61,573 bases of DNA from an uncultured Eubacteriales bacterium (GTDB lineage Bacteria; Bacillota; Clostridia; Oscillospirales; UBA644), in NCBI GenBank assembly GCA_959604355.1, contig CAUHAO010000010.1:1-61573 (forward strand), in the 5' to 3' direction. Made by a program: the position numbers and the translations under genes. Below, piece by piece: positions 32,969-41,437 of this stretch. Each line of letters opens with the position of its first letter. The stretch's first letter is position 1. Under the pieces are notes generated by a model. The model had not been told where the DNA came from, searched no databases, and saw nothing but the letters and a program-made list of their open reading frames with translations.

Positions 32969-33069
32969 GTAAATTAGTTTTTACTATAATCGAATTTTTT
33001 GTGAAAATATATCATTCTTCATAATTAGGCAATAAAAATGATGTAAAATTATCCCAAAGAGGTACAGGT

Positions 33070-33540
33070 ATGAATAAAACAAATGCAATGAGAATGCTTG
33101 ACGCGGCAAAAATACATTATGAAACGTTGGAATACGAAGTGGACGAAAACGATCTGTCCGGACTTCATATAGCACAGCAAACAGGGTATCCCGCAGAGAT
33201 GATGTTTAAAACATTGGTCCTTAACGGTGATAAAAACGGCATATGTGTCGTATGCATTCCCGTCGGTGATGAAGTAGATCTGAAAAAAGCCGCTGTTGTT
33301 TCGGGAAATAAAAAGCTCGAAATGGTGCATGTAAAAGATTTGCTGAAACTTACGGGATATATCCGCGGAGGATGTTCGCCCGTGGGAATGAAAAAGAAAT
33401 ACCCAACATACATAAGCGAAAAAGCAAAATTATTCGAACACATCACGATAAGCGCAGGAGTACGTGGCTGTCAGCTTGTGTTAAAATCGGAAGATATCAT
33501 TTCTTATACAGATGCAAAATGTTGCGATATCACAAAATAA
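33070..33540 (+). CDS. ybaK: Cys-tRNA(Pro) deacylase YbaK/EbsC
   Basis: 156 residues of the YbaK/aminoacyl-tRNA editing fold. Family blocks are MFKTLVLNGDKNGICVVCIP, LKKAAVVSGNKKLEMV and GYIRGGCSPVGMKKKYPTYI. YbaK clears tRNA-Pro mischarged with cysteine. ATG 33070 follows AAAGAGGTAC. It lies 19 bp upstream of a VOC-fold gene, and both end at one terminator. Confidence 0.93.
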   Translation: MNKTNAMRMLDAAKIHYETLEYEVDENDLSGLHIAQQTGYPAEMMFKTLVLNGDKNGICVVCIPVGDEVDLKKAAVVSGNKKLEMVHVKDLLKLTGYIRGGCSPVGMKKKYPTYISEKAKLFEHITISAGVRGCQLVLKSEDIISYTDAKCCDITK

Positions 33541-33559
33541 ATGTTTGAAAGGAAAAATC

Positions 33560-33949
33560 ATGGCACTTAAAGGTTTTCATCATGTTGCGGTCAAATCTGA
33601 CAAATTTGAAGCATCCTACAAATTTTATTCCGAGCTTCTGGAGTTGAAAGAGGTCAACGCGTGGGGCGAAGGCGACGACAAAGCCGTAATGCTTTCCATG
33701 CCCGACGGCGAACGGATAGAACTTTTCGCCGGAGGAAAAAAAGCAGATACGCCATATTCGGGCATCGTGCATATGGCATTCCAGACAGACAACCCCGACT
33801 ATTACATTGAAAAGATTCGCAAGGCGGGCTATGAAATAACTCAGGAGCCGAACGACGTCCATGTTGACTCACCCACCGGATTTGATGCAAGGATAGCCTT
33901 CTGCAAGGGCCCCAACAATGAATTGATAGAATTTTTCAAAGCCGAATAG
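33560..33949 (+). CDS. VOC (glyoxalase/bleomycin-resistance) family protein
   Basis: 129 residues with the VOC repeat fold: GFHHVAVKSDKFEASYKFYSELL at the start, then RIELFAGG, VHMAFQTDNPDYYIEKIRKAG and CKGPNNELIEFF at the end. Metal-ligand positions His (HHVAV), Glu (RIELF), His (VHMAF) and Glu (LIEFF) are all kept, so it may be an active metalloenzyme such as a lactoylglutathione lyase-type or methylmalonyl-CoA epimerase-type protein. Substrate unknown. ATG 33560 follows GAAAGGAAAA; the frame extends upstream into ybaK. Confidence 0.85.
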   Translation: MALKGFHHVAVKSDKFEASYKFYSELLELKEVNAWGEGDDKAVMLSMPDGERIELFAGGKKADTPYSGIVHMAFQTDNPDYYIEKIRKAGYEITQEPNDVHVDSPTGFDARIAFCKGPNNELIEFFKAE

Positions 33950-33955
33950 AACACG

Positions 33956-33977
33956 CCGCATCGGAAACCCGATGCGG
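33956..33977 (+). terminator. terminator of ybaK/VOC unit
   Basis: A perfect 9-bp stem (CCGCATCGG / CCGATGCGG) with loop AAAC, followed by TATTTCTT. Confidence 0.75.
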
Positions 33978-34044
33978 TATTTCTTACAATTTTGACACAA
34001 TTACGATGAACTTTTAGCAAAAAACGGATGTATACTTAAATCAA

Positions 34045-34061
34045 GGTCAAAGAAAGTCAAA
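34045..34061 (+). promoter_or_regulatory. CtsR operator
   Basis: GGTCAAAGAAAGTCAAA fits the CtsR heptad repeat (A/G)GTCAAA-N3-(A/G)GTCAAA exactly. It lies just downstream of a likely -10 (TATACT, 34031-34036) and 18 bp before the ctsR ATG, placing the operon under its own repressor. Confidence 0.88.
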
Positions 34062-34078
34062 GTCAATTGGAGGTTGAA

Positions 34079-34528
34079 ATGAAAGCAAGTGATATAATAA
34101 GCGACTTCATAATGAAGATGCTCGACGAGGCGGACGGTGATCTTGAACTCAAGCGAAATGAGCTTGCGCAGCAGTTCAACGTTGTTCCAAGCCAGATAAA
34201 CTACGTCATAACATCCCGGTTCTCCCCCGAGCACGGGTTTCGTATCGAAAGCCACAGAGGCGGCGGCGGATACATAAGAATAACCCGTATCAATTCGGAA
34301 AAAGCTCTGAATATAATGCATGTGATAAACAGCATCGGCGACAGCATTTCCATGTTCGACGCTCTTATTTTCCTACAGAACCTGCGAGGGTACGGATATA
34401 TTACAGAGCGTGACTGTGATCTTGTCACCTCGGCGATATCCGATAACGTTCTTGCAGTCTCCAAACCCTTGAGGGACGTACTCAGAGCCTCTATACTCAA
34501 ATCAATGCTGATAGAAATATCTAAATAA
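34079..34528 (+). CDS. ctsR: transcriptional repressor CtsR
   Basis: 149 residues. The N-terminal winged helix includes LAQQFNVVPSQINYVITSRF, and the glycine-rich wing tip is RGGGGYIRI (60-68), the element that reads the operator and senses heat in this family. A C-terminal helical dimerisation part follows. CtsR represses clp genes; heat or McsB arginine phosphorylation inactivates it. ATG 34079 was chosen because GGAGG sits just before it; the TTG upstream in frame is in that site. First gene of ctsR-mcsA-mcsB-clpC. Confidence 0.95.
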   Translation: MKASDIISDFIMKMLDEADGDLELKRNELAQQFNVVPSQINYVITSRFSPEHGFRIESHRGGGGYIRITRINSEKALNIMHVINSIGDSISMFDALIFLQNLRGYGYITERDCDLVTSAISDNVLAVSKPLRDVLRASILKSMLIEISK

Positions 34529-34543
34529 GGAGTGTGCATAAAT

Positions 34544-35047
34544 ATGATGTGTGAAAACTGCAACAAAAGACAGGCTACAACCTATTATAAAGAAAATATC
34601 AACGGCGAAGTCAAAGAGATGCATCTTTGTTCAGAATGTGCATCGGAAATGGGCATCGGCATGACGGCTTTTTCAGGATTCGATTTTCTTTTCCCCTCTT
34701 TTGTTTCATCTCAGAAACCGATAAAAGAAGCAAAAAAATGCGTATGCGGAAGAACGCTTGCACAAATAGCAGACACAGGCTTTGTCGGCTGCGCGGAATG
34801 CTATAAGACCTTTGCGGAAGAACTTTCTTCTACAATCAGAAAGACTCATGGCGGACGCAGACATATAAGCCGTAATAAAGACTCGGAAAAAGAAGCACTG
34901 TCATCTCAGGTCAATAATGAAAGCACCGAAGAAAAATCGGTGAAAGAACTCAAAAAAATGCTTGAAAGCGCGATAAAAGCCGAAAACTTTGAACAAGCGG
35001 TAATACTCCGTGACAAAATCAAAAAAAAGGAAAATCAATCAAAGTAA
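34544..35047 (+). CDS. mcsA: McsA, activator of the McsB arginine kinase
   Basis: 167 residues. Two zinc-binding parts are seen: MMCENCNKRQAT with HLCSECASE, and KCVCGRTLAQIADTGFVGC with AECY. A C-terminal UVR motif (LKKMLESAIKAENFEQAVIL) follows a charged linker. McsA binds and activates McsB and helps hold CtsR. ATG 34544 follows AAGGAG at 11 nt; GTG 34532 in frame lies too close to that site. Confidence 0.92.
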   Translation: MMCENCNKRQATTYYKENINGEVKEMHLCSECASEMGIGMTAFSGFDFLFPSFVSSQKPIKEAKKCVCGRTLAQIADTGFVGCAECYKTFAEELSSTIRKTHGGRRHISRNKDSEKEALSSQVNNESTEEKSVKELKKMLESAIKAENFEQAVILRDKIKKKENQSK

Positions 35048-35057
35048 GGTGACGGAC

Positions 35058-36014
35058 ATGAACAATAATATAATTTCAACAAGAATCAGATTTGCCCGCA
35101 ACGTAAACGAATACGCGTTTCCTGCCGCCCTCGGAGAAAGAAGACGTGAGTTAATGCTCAAAGTACGCGACGCGGCTAAAGAACTTTACCCTGATTGGGA
35201 TTTCATCGACGCAGAAGCTCTGACAGACACGCAAACAGGCGCTTTTATGGAACAGCATCTCATAAGCCCGGCGTTTGCAGAGCGCAAAAGCGGTTCAGGT
35301 CTGCTGTTGAGCAAGGACAAAAGTGTCTGTATAATGATAAACGAAGAAGACCATCTGCGTATACAGGTCTTTTCTTCGCACGATGACATTAAAGACACTT
35401 ATGCGAAAGCTCTTGAGATTGACAAAAAGCTGGATGAAAAACTCGGATTTGCCTACTCTGAAGAACTCGGTTATCTTACGCAATGTCCCACAAACCTCGG
35501 TACGGCAATGAGAGCGTCCGTCCTCGTTCATCTGCCACTCCTGACCGCGGACAAAGCCATCGGAGAAATGACCGCCCTTGTAAACAAATACGGCCTGACG
35601 GTGCGCGGTATATACGGTGAAGGAACTCAGCCCGCGGGTTGTATGTACCAGATCTCCAACAGTATAACCTTGGGATTTACGGAAGAAGACATTATTGAAC
35701 GTCTCGCCACGGTAACGGAAAGTATACTCAAGAATGAAAAAAGACTTTCGTCGAAAATTGCCGACAACATATATGCGCAGGACAAGATATTCAGAGCATA
35801 CGGCACGCTTAAACAGGCAAGAATACTTACATCGGATGAAGCGACACAGCTTCTTTCGGATCTCAGATGCGGAATCGAAGCGGGACTGATAGATATAGAC
35901 ATTTCGGTCATTGACAGCCTGCTCATCCGCGTACAGCCATATAATATGATGCTTGAAAAACCCAAAAACAGAGATATCGCACGTGCGGAACTTGTAAGAA
36001 AAACGCTCGGTTGA
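35058..36014 (+). CDS. mcsB: protein arginine kinase McsB
   Basis: 318 residues. The phosphagen-kinase fold is marked by STRIRFARNVNEYAFP at the start and by the active-site loop TQCPTNLGTAMRASV with Cys143. The Bacillus protein is about 360 residues, so this one is shorter, mainly at the C-terminus. McsB phosphorylates arginines and so marks proteins (and CtsR) for ClpC-ClpP. ATG 35058 follows AAGGTGACGG; the frame extends into mcsA. Confidence 0.94.
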   Translation: MNNNIISTRIRFARNVNEYAFPAALGERRRELMLKVRDAAKELYPDWDFIDAEALTDTQTGAFMEQHLISPAFAERKSGSGLLLSKDKSVCIMINEEDHLRIQVFSSHDDIKDTYAKALEIDKKLDEKLGFAYSEELGYLTQCPTNLGTAMRASVLVHLPLLTADKAIGEMTALVNKYGLTVRGIYGEGTQPAGCMYQISNSITLGFTEEDIIERLATVTESILKNEKRLSSKIADNIYAQDKIFRAYGTLKQARILTSDEATQLLSDLRCGIEAGLIDIDISVIDSLLIRVQPYNMMLEKPKNRDIARAELVRKTLG

Positions 36015-36028
36015 AAGAAGGTAATATT

Positions 36029-38485
36029 ATGAACAACTTTTCAGGTAAGGCAATGCTCGCAATTGATCTGTCAAGAGACGCGGCCCGTCAGATGGGGCAC
36101 GGATACATCGGCACAGAGCATCTGCTGCTCGGTCTTGCACGCTGCGAAGGCAGCGTTGCGGCCTCGGTGCTTGACAAGAATGATCTCTCGGCCGATTTCA
36201 TCTCAGATACGATAGCAGAAATCATAGGAAAAGGTGCGCCGTCATCCGTCTCCGGAGACGATATGACCCCCAGGCTTAAAAAAGTCATCCGTCAAAGTGT
36301 ATACGAAGCCCAGCGTCTCGGACAGCGGACCGTCGGCACCGAACACCTACTCATTTCCCTGCTCCGTGAAACAGACAGCAAGGGTGTTGAGATAATCGAG
36401 ATGAAAACCGACATCAAGACTGTATTCAATGATATAATACAGGCGCTGGGGTATTCGGTTCAGCCCACAGACTCAAAACAGAACAGTTACTCGGCTTCCG
36501 CAAACAAAGAAAGGACATCTTCCGACACCCCGACCCTTGACAGTTTCGGCAGAGACCTGACCAAGCTTGCATCGGAAAACAAAATCGATCCTGTAATAGG
36601 CCGTTCCACAGAAATCGACAGGGTGATACAGATACTCAGCAGGCGAACTAAAAACAATCCATGCCTCATCGGCGAGCCTGGTGTCGGTAAGACGGCGATA
36701 GCGGAAGGGCTTGCACAGCATATCGTAGACGGAAAAGTCCCCGAAATGCTCAAAGGAAAACGCGTCGTAACGCTTGATATTGCTTCAATGATCGCAGGGG
36801 CGAAGTACAGAGGCGATTTTGAAGAACGTATCAAGAACACGATCGAAGAAGTCCGTAAAAACGGAAATGTCATACTTTTCATCGACGAAATACACGTTCT
36901 CATCGGTGCAGGATCTGCGGAAGGAGCCGTAGATGCGGCAAACATACTCAAGCCTTCGCTTGCCCGCGGCGAAATACAGATAATAGGCGCGACGACTCTT
37001 GACGAATACAAGAAACATATCGAAAAAGACGCTGCGCTCGAAAGACGTTTTCAGCCCATAATAGTCTCCGAGCCGTCAGTCGATGACGCGATTGAGATAC
37101 TCAAAGGTATCAAAGATAAGTACGAAGCGCATCATAACGTCGAAATAACCGATGCCGCCATAACCGCCGCCGTCAAGCTCAGCAAACGTTATATACAGGA
37201 CAGATTTCTTCCCGACAAGGCGATAGACCTTATGGACGAGGCGTGCTCGAAGGTACGAATTCGCAGTCTTACAACCCCTCCCGATCTCACCGCAATGGAA
37301 GAAGATCTCAAACGCATAGAGGCGGAAAAAGAAGACGCTGTACGCAGCCAAGATTTCGAGCGTGCGGCGCAGCTGCGTGACGAAGGTAAGGAAAAATCGG
37401 CGGAACTCGAAAAAATGAAAAACAAATGGACCACCGACAACTCGAACAAACGTCTCCTCGTTACCGAATCCGAGATCCAGGACGTCATATCACAGCAGAC
37501 CGGAATTCCAATAAAAAAGCTTGTTTCCGAAGAAAGCGAACGTCTGCTAAACATGGAAAACATTCTTCATCAACGTGTCGTAGGTCAGGATGAGGCAGTT
37601 ACCGCGGTGGCAAAAGCGATCCGCAGAGGCCGTGTAGGGCTTAAAGACCCAAAGCGTCCTATCGGTTCCTTCCTTTTCATGGGTCCCACCGGTGTCGGCA
37701 AAACCGAACTTTCAAAAGCCCTTGCCGAAGTAATGTTCGGCGATGAAAACGCAATAATCCGTGTTGATATGTCAGAATATATGGAGAAGCATACGGTTTC
37801 CAGACTCATAGGTTCTCCTCCGGGATATGTAGGCTTTGAAGAAGGCGGTCAGTTGACCGAAAAAGTAAGAAGAAAGCCGTATTCGGTAATCCTCTTCGAC
37901 GAAATCGAAAAAGCGCACCCCGACGTGTTCAACATTATGCTGCAAATACTCGATGACGGCATACTGACAGACGCTCAGGGCCGCAAGGTAGACTTCAAAA
38001 ACTGCATTATCGTTATGACGAGCAATATCGGAGCAAAAAACATCGTCGACCAAAAGCGTCCGCTGGGCTTCTCCGGCGAAAACGAAAACTTCGACCGTAC
38101 CCAGGAAACGATAAAAGAGGAAGTAATGAATGAACTTAAAAAGTCTTTCAGACCCGAATTCCTCAATCGAATCGACGATATAATCGTATTCAGACAGCTC
38201 AAGAAAGACGATATCAGTCTCATCGCGGAGCGTTTGCTTTCCTCCGTATGCGAACGCCTCGCAGCTCTCGGAATAAACCTTACTGTTGAAAAATCGGCCG
38301 TCGACATCATTGCCGACAAGGGCTTCGACCCCGTATACGGCGCAAGACCGCTGAAAAGAGCGATTCAGTCACTCATCGAAGACCGAATGGCAGAAAAAAT
38401 GCTCGACGGAACGTTCAAAACCGGAAGCAACGTCGTCGCAAAAGGCGAGAACGGTGAAATAGTATTTTCCGAAAAAGTTGATTAA
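36029..38485 (+). CDS. clpC: AAA+ unfoldase ClpC
   Basis: 818 residues. The N-domain with two Clp repeats (1-145) is followed by the first AAA+ module with Walker A GEPGVGKTA (about 215), a middle domain with a UVR-like motif (DFERAAQLRDEGKEK), and the second module with Walker A GPTGVGKTE (about 552). LGFSGENE near 680 is the ClpP-docking loop with the LGF tripeptide. It feeds arginine-phosphorylated proteins to ClpP. ATG 36029 follows GAAGG; an upstream ATG overlaps the mcsB stop. Last gene of the CtsR operon. No clpP is in this window. Confidence 0.97.
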   Translation: MNNFSGKAMLAIDLSRDAARQMGHGYIGTEHLLLGLARCEGSVAASVLDKNDLSADFISDTIAEIIGKGAPSSVSGDDMTPRLKKVIRQSVYEAQRLGQRTVGTEHLLISLLRETDSKGVEIIEMKTDIKTVFNDIIQALGYSVQPTDSKQNSYSASANKERTSSDTPTLDSFGRDLTKLASENKIDPVIGRSTEIDRVIQILSRRTKNNPCLIGEPGVGKTAIAEGLAQHIVDGKVPEMLKGKRVVTLDIASMIAGAKYRGDFEERIKNTIEEVRKNGNVILFIDEIHVLIGAGSAEGAVDAANILKPSLARGEIQIIGATTLDEYKKHIEKDAALERRFQPIIVSEPSVDDAIEILKGIKDKYEAHHNVEITDAAITAAVKLSKRYIQDRFLPDKAIDLMDEACSKVRIRSLTTPPDLTAMEEDLKRIEAEKEDAVRSQDFERAAQLRDEGKEKSAELEKMKNKWTTDNSNKRLLVTESEIQDVISQQTGIPIKKLVSEESERLLNMENILHQRVVGQDEAVTAVAKAIRRGRVGLKDPKRPIGSFLFMGPTGVGKTELSKALAEVMFGDENAIIRVDMSEYMEKHTVSRLIGSPPGYVGFEEGGQLTEKVRRKPYSVILFDEIEKAHPDVFNIMLQILDDGILTDAQGRKVDFKNCIIVMTSNIGAKNIVDQKRPLGFSGENENFDRTQETIKEEVMNELKKSFRPEFLNRIDDIIVFRQLKKDDISLIAERLLSSVCERLAALGINLTVEKSAVDIIADKGFDPVYGARPLKRAIQSLIEDRMAEKMLDGTFKTGSNVVAKGENGEIVFSEKVD

Positions 38486-38491
38486 ATAAAT

Positions 38492-38526
38492 ACAGACCTC
38501 CGAAGCACCAGTCTCCGGGGGTCTGT
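38492..38526 (+). terminator. terminator of the ctsR-clpC operon
   Basis: An 11-bp stem with one G-U pair (ACAGACCTCCG / CGGGGGTCTGT) and a 13-nt loop, followed by GTTTTT. Confidence 0.75.
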
Positions 38527-38530
38527 GTTT

Positions 38531-39289
38531 TTAGGTTCTTCTGGGTGAAGATCCGAATGAAACGAGGAGTATCACTATTGCCGCCAAAGCAATGAGAGCG
38601 ATTATACTTATCGCCTCGCCGGCACCGTAATCAGATCCGACCGCATTGAGCGAGCCTGCTATACCCGAAGCATCGGCACCTACACCGTTGGTCTTTGCCG
38701 AAGACATTCCCGTCAGCATCTGCCCCGGGTTATCGGTCGCCGTGGTAGATCTTCCGTTGCGTGACATTTCTCCGCCGTTTTCATCAACACTCATATTTTT
38801 GACAAACCGATAATCACCGTCATTTGAGACCGTAAAATATCCGTTTGCAAAATTCTGATAGTATGAGCCGTTCGCATTCACCGCATCAGATGTCGGGTAT
38901 CCCGTATTGTTCAGGCCTCCGTAAGAAAGCCACGAACTGTATATGGGATCGGAGACTGTATATGCGTTATTGTCGCTTCCGACATAGATAGACGCGCGTC
39001 TGCCGTTATCATCAGCGTAATCCTGCGAATACCAACCGTTGTTGAAAGTAACGTGTGACGTTGCTTTTCCGGCATAGTTCTGCGTTCCGAAGTTACCGTA
39101 TGCGTTCTCAAACGAACTTCTTACAGCGTCGTACCCTTCCATGGGACGAGCTGCGCCGGACATATATCCTACGCGGTAACCTTCATTCTGCATGTCAGGC
39201 ATGACCGTTGCAGACATGCCTATTGAAACAGCCAATATCAGAACAAATGAAAAAACGAGTGTTACGATATTCTTAACTTTCGAACTCAA
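38531..39289 (-). CDS. surface protein with LGFP-type repeat and C-terminal membrane anchor
   Basis: 252 residues. An N-terminal signal/anchor helix (about 8-30) is followed by an Asn/Gly/Tyr-rich extracellular region, a Gly/Ser/Thr-rich stalk and a C-terminal membrane helix (about 226-246) with a basic stop (SSPRRT). Inside, WLSYGGLNNTGYPTSDAV then YYQNFANGYFTV (about 110-150) matches one LGFP repeat, a module of wall-associated proteins thought to hold them to the cell wall. The start is TTG 39289 after AGGAGAAAA. Neither neighbour suggests a partner. The LGFP call is by pattern; overall function is unknown. Confidence 0.65.
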   Translation of the reverse strand: MSSKVKNIVTLVFSFVLILAVSIGMSATVMPDMQNEGYRVGYMSGAARPMEGYDAVRSSFENAYGNFGTQNYAGKATSHVTFNNGWYSQDYADDNGRRASIYVGSDNNAYTVSDPIYSSWLSYGGLNNTGYPTSDAVNANGSYYQNFANGYFTVSNDGDYRFVKNMSVDENGGEMSRNGRSTTATDNPGQMLTGMSSAKTNGVGADASGIAGSLNAVGSDYGAGEAISIIALIALAAIVILLVSFGSSPRRT

Positions 39290-39422
39290 GAGTTTTCTCC
39301 TTCTGTCCGGGATTTGAAGTGTTTTTCACTTCACCTGTATTATATCTCGCGAAAGCAGAAAAAAACATGTATATTTTAACATTATCAGTCAAAAATCAAA
39401 ATTGAAAACTGTTTAAGGAGGC

Positions 39423-40091
39423 GTGATATTTACGGACGAAGAAAACAACGAAACAAACCAGGAGCAAATAGAGAAAATGGGCTCTGTAACCGCCGATGAT
39501 ATACATTGTTTAACCGTCATCGGTCAAATCGAAGGACATTATATCCTTGCGCCGCAAAACAAAACAACAAAATACGAACACGTAATCCCTACACTCGTTG
39601 CCATAGAACGAAGCCGCGAGATAAAAGGACTGCTCATAATACTCAACACCGTCGGAGGAGATGTCGAAGCCGGGCTTGCGATAGCGGAAATGATCGCAAG
39701 CATGAAAAAACCCACGGTTTCGCTCGTTCTCGGCGGAGGGCACTCCATAGGCGTTCCATTGGCCGTATCCGCAAAGTATTCTTTCATTGCGCCGTCAGCT
39801 ACCATGACAATACACCCCGTTAGGCTCAACGGACTGATCGTCGGAGTTCCGCAGACGTTCTCGTATTTCGACAAGATGCAGGACAGGATAATACGCTTTG
39901 TTACCGACAATTCAAAAATGACACAGGAAAAATTCAGAGAGCTGATGACATCCACCGGGGAGCTGATGAACGACGTGGGCACGATGATCGGAGGCGACGA
40001 GGCTGTGAGCAGCGGACTTATCGACGAGGTCGGAGGTCTGAGTGCTGCGCTGAATAAGCTCGACGAGATGATACGGGAGGTGAACGAATGA
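39423..40091 (+). CDS. tepA: ClpP-like serine protease TepA
   Basis: 222 residues of the Clp-protease fold, TepA branch. The conserved run GQIEGHYILAPQNKTTKYEH is followed by LNTVGGDVEAGLAIAEMIAS, the nucleophile motif GGGHSIG (Ser near 108) and TMTIHPVR with the histidine. In Bacillus TepA degrades small acid-soluble spore proteins during outgrowth. The start is unclear: GTG 39423 lies only one base after AAGGAGG; an in-frame ATG at 39477 would remove 18 acidic residues but keep the domain. It is coupled to ylzJ by an ATGA overlap. Confidence 0.9.
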   Translation: MIFTDEENNETNQEQIEKMGSVTADDIHCLTVIGQIEGHYILAPQNKTTKYEHVIPTLVAIERSREIKGLLIILNTVGGDVEAGLAIAEMIASMKKPTVSLVLGGGHSIGVPLAVSAKYSFIAPSATMTIHPVRLNGLIVGVPQTFSYFDKMQDRIIRFVTDNSKMTQEKFRELMTSTGELMNDVGTMIGGDEAVSSGLIDEVGGLSAALNKLDEMIREVNE

Positions 40092-40312
40092 TACTTCACA
40101 CGATAATGTCGCCGCTTGACATCACGGCGGAGCAGAACTATGTTCCGCCCGCATACGAGTGCAGGATAAGAAACAGTATTCCCTCTTTTTATGAAACCTC
40201 TATAGATAAAGGAATTTATTTTGCGGGACAGAAAAAGCTAATCTTTTCGACAAATCCCTCCGATTGGCTTAAAGAAAAATACACAAAATTTCCCGAAGAT
40301 AAAATTCTATGA
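40088..40312 (+). CDS. YlzJ-like protein
   Basis: 74 residues. The opening MILHTIMSPLDI matches the YlzJ family, a small Firmicute protein encoded directly after tepA, and VPPAYECRIRN-type central sequence is short and unremarkable. Function unknown. Its ATG overlaps the tepA stop, so the two are translated together. Confidence 0.75.
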   Translation: MILHTIMSPLDITAEQNYVPPAYECRIRNSIPSFYETSIDKGIYFAGQKKLIFSTNPSDWLKEKYTKFPEDKIL

Positions 40313-40345
40313 ACGGCAGGCCTTGCATTTATAATTATATAAAAG

Positions 40346-40374
40346 AACCGGCACCTCGTAACGAGGTGCCGGTT
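40346..40374. terminator. bidirectional terminator after ylzJ
   Basis: A perfect 13-bp stem (AACCGGCACCTCG / CGAGGTGCCGGTT) with loop TAA. The minus-strand side has TCTTTTAT; the plus-strand side is weaker. Confidence 0.8.
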
Positions 40375-40401
40375 TCATGATTATTCATTGTTTTTCAGAT
40401 G

Positions 40402-41367
40402 TTATGCCCACCACATGTTGGCTTTGCCTTCAAAAGTCATAGCCTCTTTGAGTACGCCAATCGCCTTGTTGAGACCTTCCTCGGGAGTCATAAGGCTATC
40501 TTCGTGCTCGATGCTCATAACGAAATCGTAGTCGATTGTTCTCAACGCACTGACGATCTCTTTCCAGTAAGCGGTGGAGTTGCCGTATCCGACGGAACGG
40601 AATACCCAGGACCTATTCATTACATCGCTGTAATGCTTGTAGTCAAGCACGCCGTTCTTTGCGACATTATACTTGTCGATTCTCGTATCTTTTGCATGGA
40701 AATGGAAGATGCAGTCTTTGAGTTCCTTTATCGCGACAACGGGGTCGATACCCTGCCAGATAAGGTGTGAAGGATCGAAGTTTGCGCCGAGTTCTGGACC
40801 GACAGCCTCGCGTATTTTCAGCATTGTTTCGGGGTTGTATACGCAGAAACCGGGATGCATTTCAAATGCAATCTTTTCTACATGATGAGCTTTTGCGAAC
40901 GCGACTTTTTTCTTCCAGTAAGGAATGAGGACTTCATTCCACTGATAGTCCGCAATCTTCAGAAAATCGTCCGGCCAAGCACAGGTGACCCAGTTAGGAG
41001 TCTTATCTTCGGGCGAGCCGCCTGGACATCCGGAGAAAGTATTGACGACTTTTACGCCCATTTTCTCTGCAAGAAGTATGGCATTGTCGAAATCCTTGTT
41101 AAATTTGGCAGCAATTTCCGGATCCGGGTGAACACCGTTACCGTGAGCGCTGAGCGCTGACACCTCAAGACCGTACTTCTTGATGGTATCCATAAATCTA
41201 TTGTATTCTTTCTCATCATTGAGAAGAACTTCGGGATCGCAATGAGCTTTTCCGGGAAAACCGCCGCATCCGATCTCAATAGCCTGAACTCCGCGTTCGC
41301 TGAGGTACTTGCAGGCCTCATCAAACGATCTGTCGGAGAACAAAACTGTCAATACACCGAGTTTCAT
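40402..41367 (-). CDS. sugar phosphate isomerase/epimerase-like TIM-barrel protein
   Basis: 321 residues of the AP_endonuc_2 (xylose isomerase-like) family. It opens MKLGVLTVLFSDRSFDEACK; candidate metal ligands are Glu in AFEMHPGF, Asp/His in GANFDPSHLIWQG, His in FHFHAKDT and Glu/His in MSIEHED, the set used by IolE-type and epimerase-type enzymes. It probably acts on a sugar or inositol derivative, but no transporter or kinase neighbours point to the substrate. The ATG follows AAGGAGAGA. It has a consensus promoter and stands alone between ylzJ and sigE. Confidence 0.85.
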   Translation of the reverse strand: MKLGVLTVLFSDRSFDEACKYLSERGVQAIEIGCGGFPGKAHCDPEVLLNDEKEYNRFMDTIKKYGLEVSALSAHGNGVHPDPEIAAKFNKDFDNAILLAEKMGVKVVNTFSGCPGGSPEDKTPNWVTCAWPDDFLKIADYQWNEVLIPYWKKKVAFAKAHHVEKIAFEMHPGFCVYNPETMLKIREAVGPELGANFDPSHLIWQGIDPVVAIKELKDCIFHFHAKDTRIDKYNVAKNGVLDYKHYSDVMNRSWVFRSVGYGNSTAYWKEIVSALRTIDYDFVMSIEHEDSLMTPEEGLNKAIGVLKEAMTFEGKANMWWA

Positions 41368-41404
41368 ATATGATTCTCTCCTTGCTAAGCAAATATTTAC
41401 ATTT

Positions 41405-41433
41405 ATTATAATTCATTTTACAAAAATTGTCAA
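41405..41433 (-). promoter_or_regulatory. consensus sigma-A promoter of the TIM-barrel gene
   Basis: TTGACA, a 17-nt spacer and TATAAT on the minus strand, a perfect consensus match. It starts right after the sigE stop codon. Confidence 0.8.
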
Positions 41434-41437
41434 GCCC

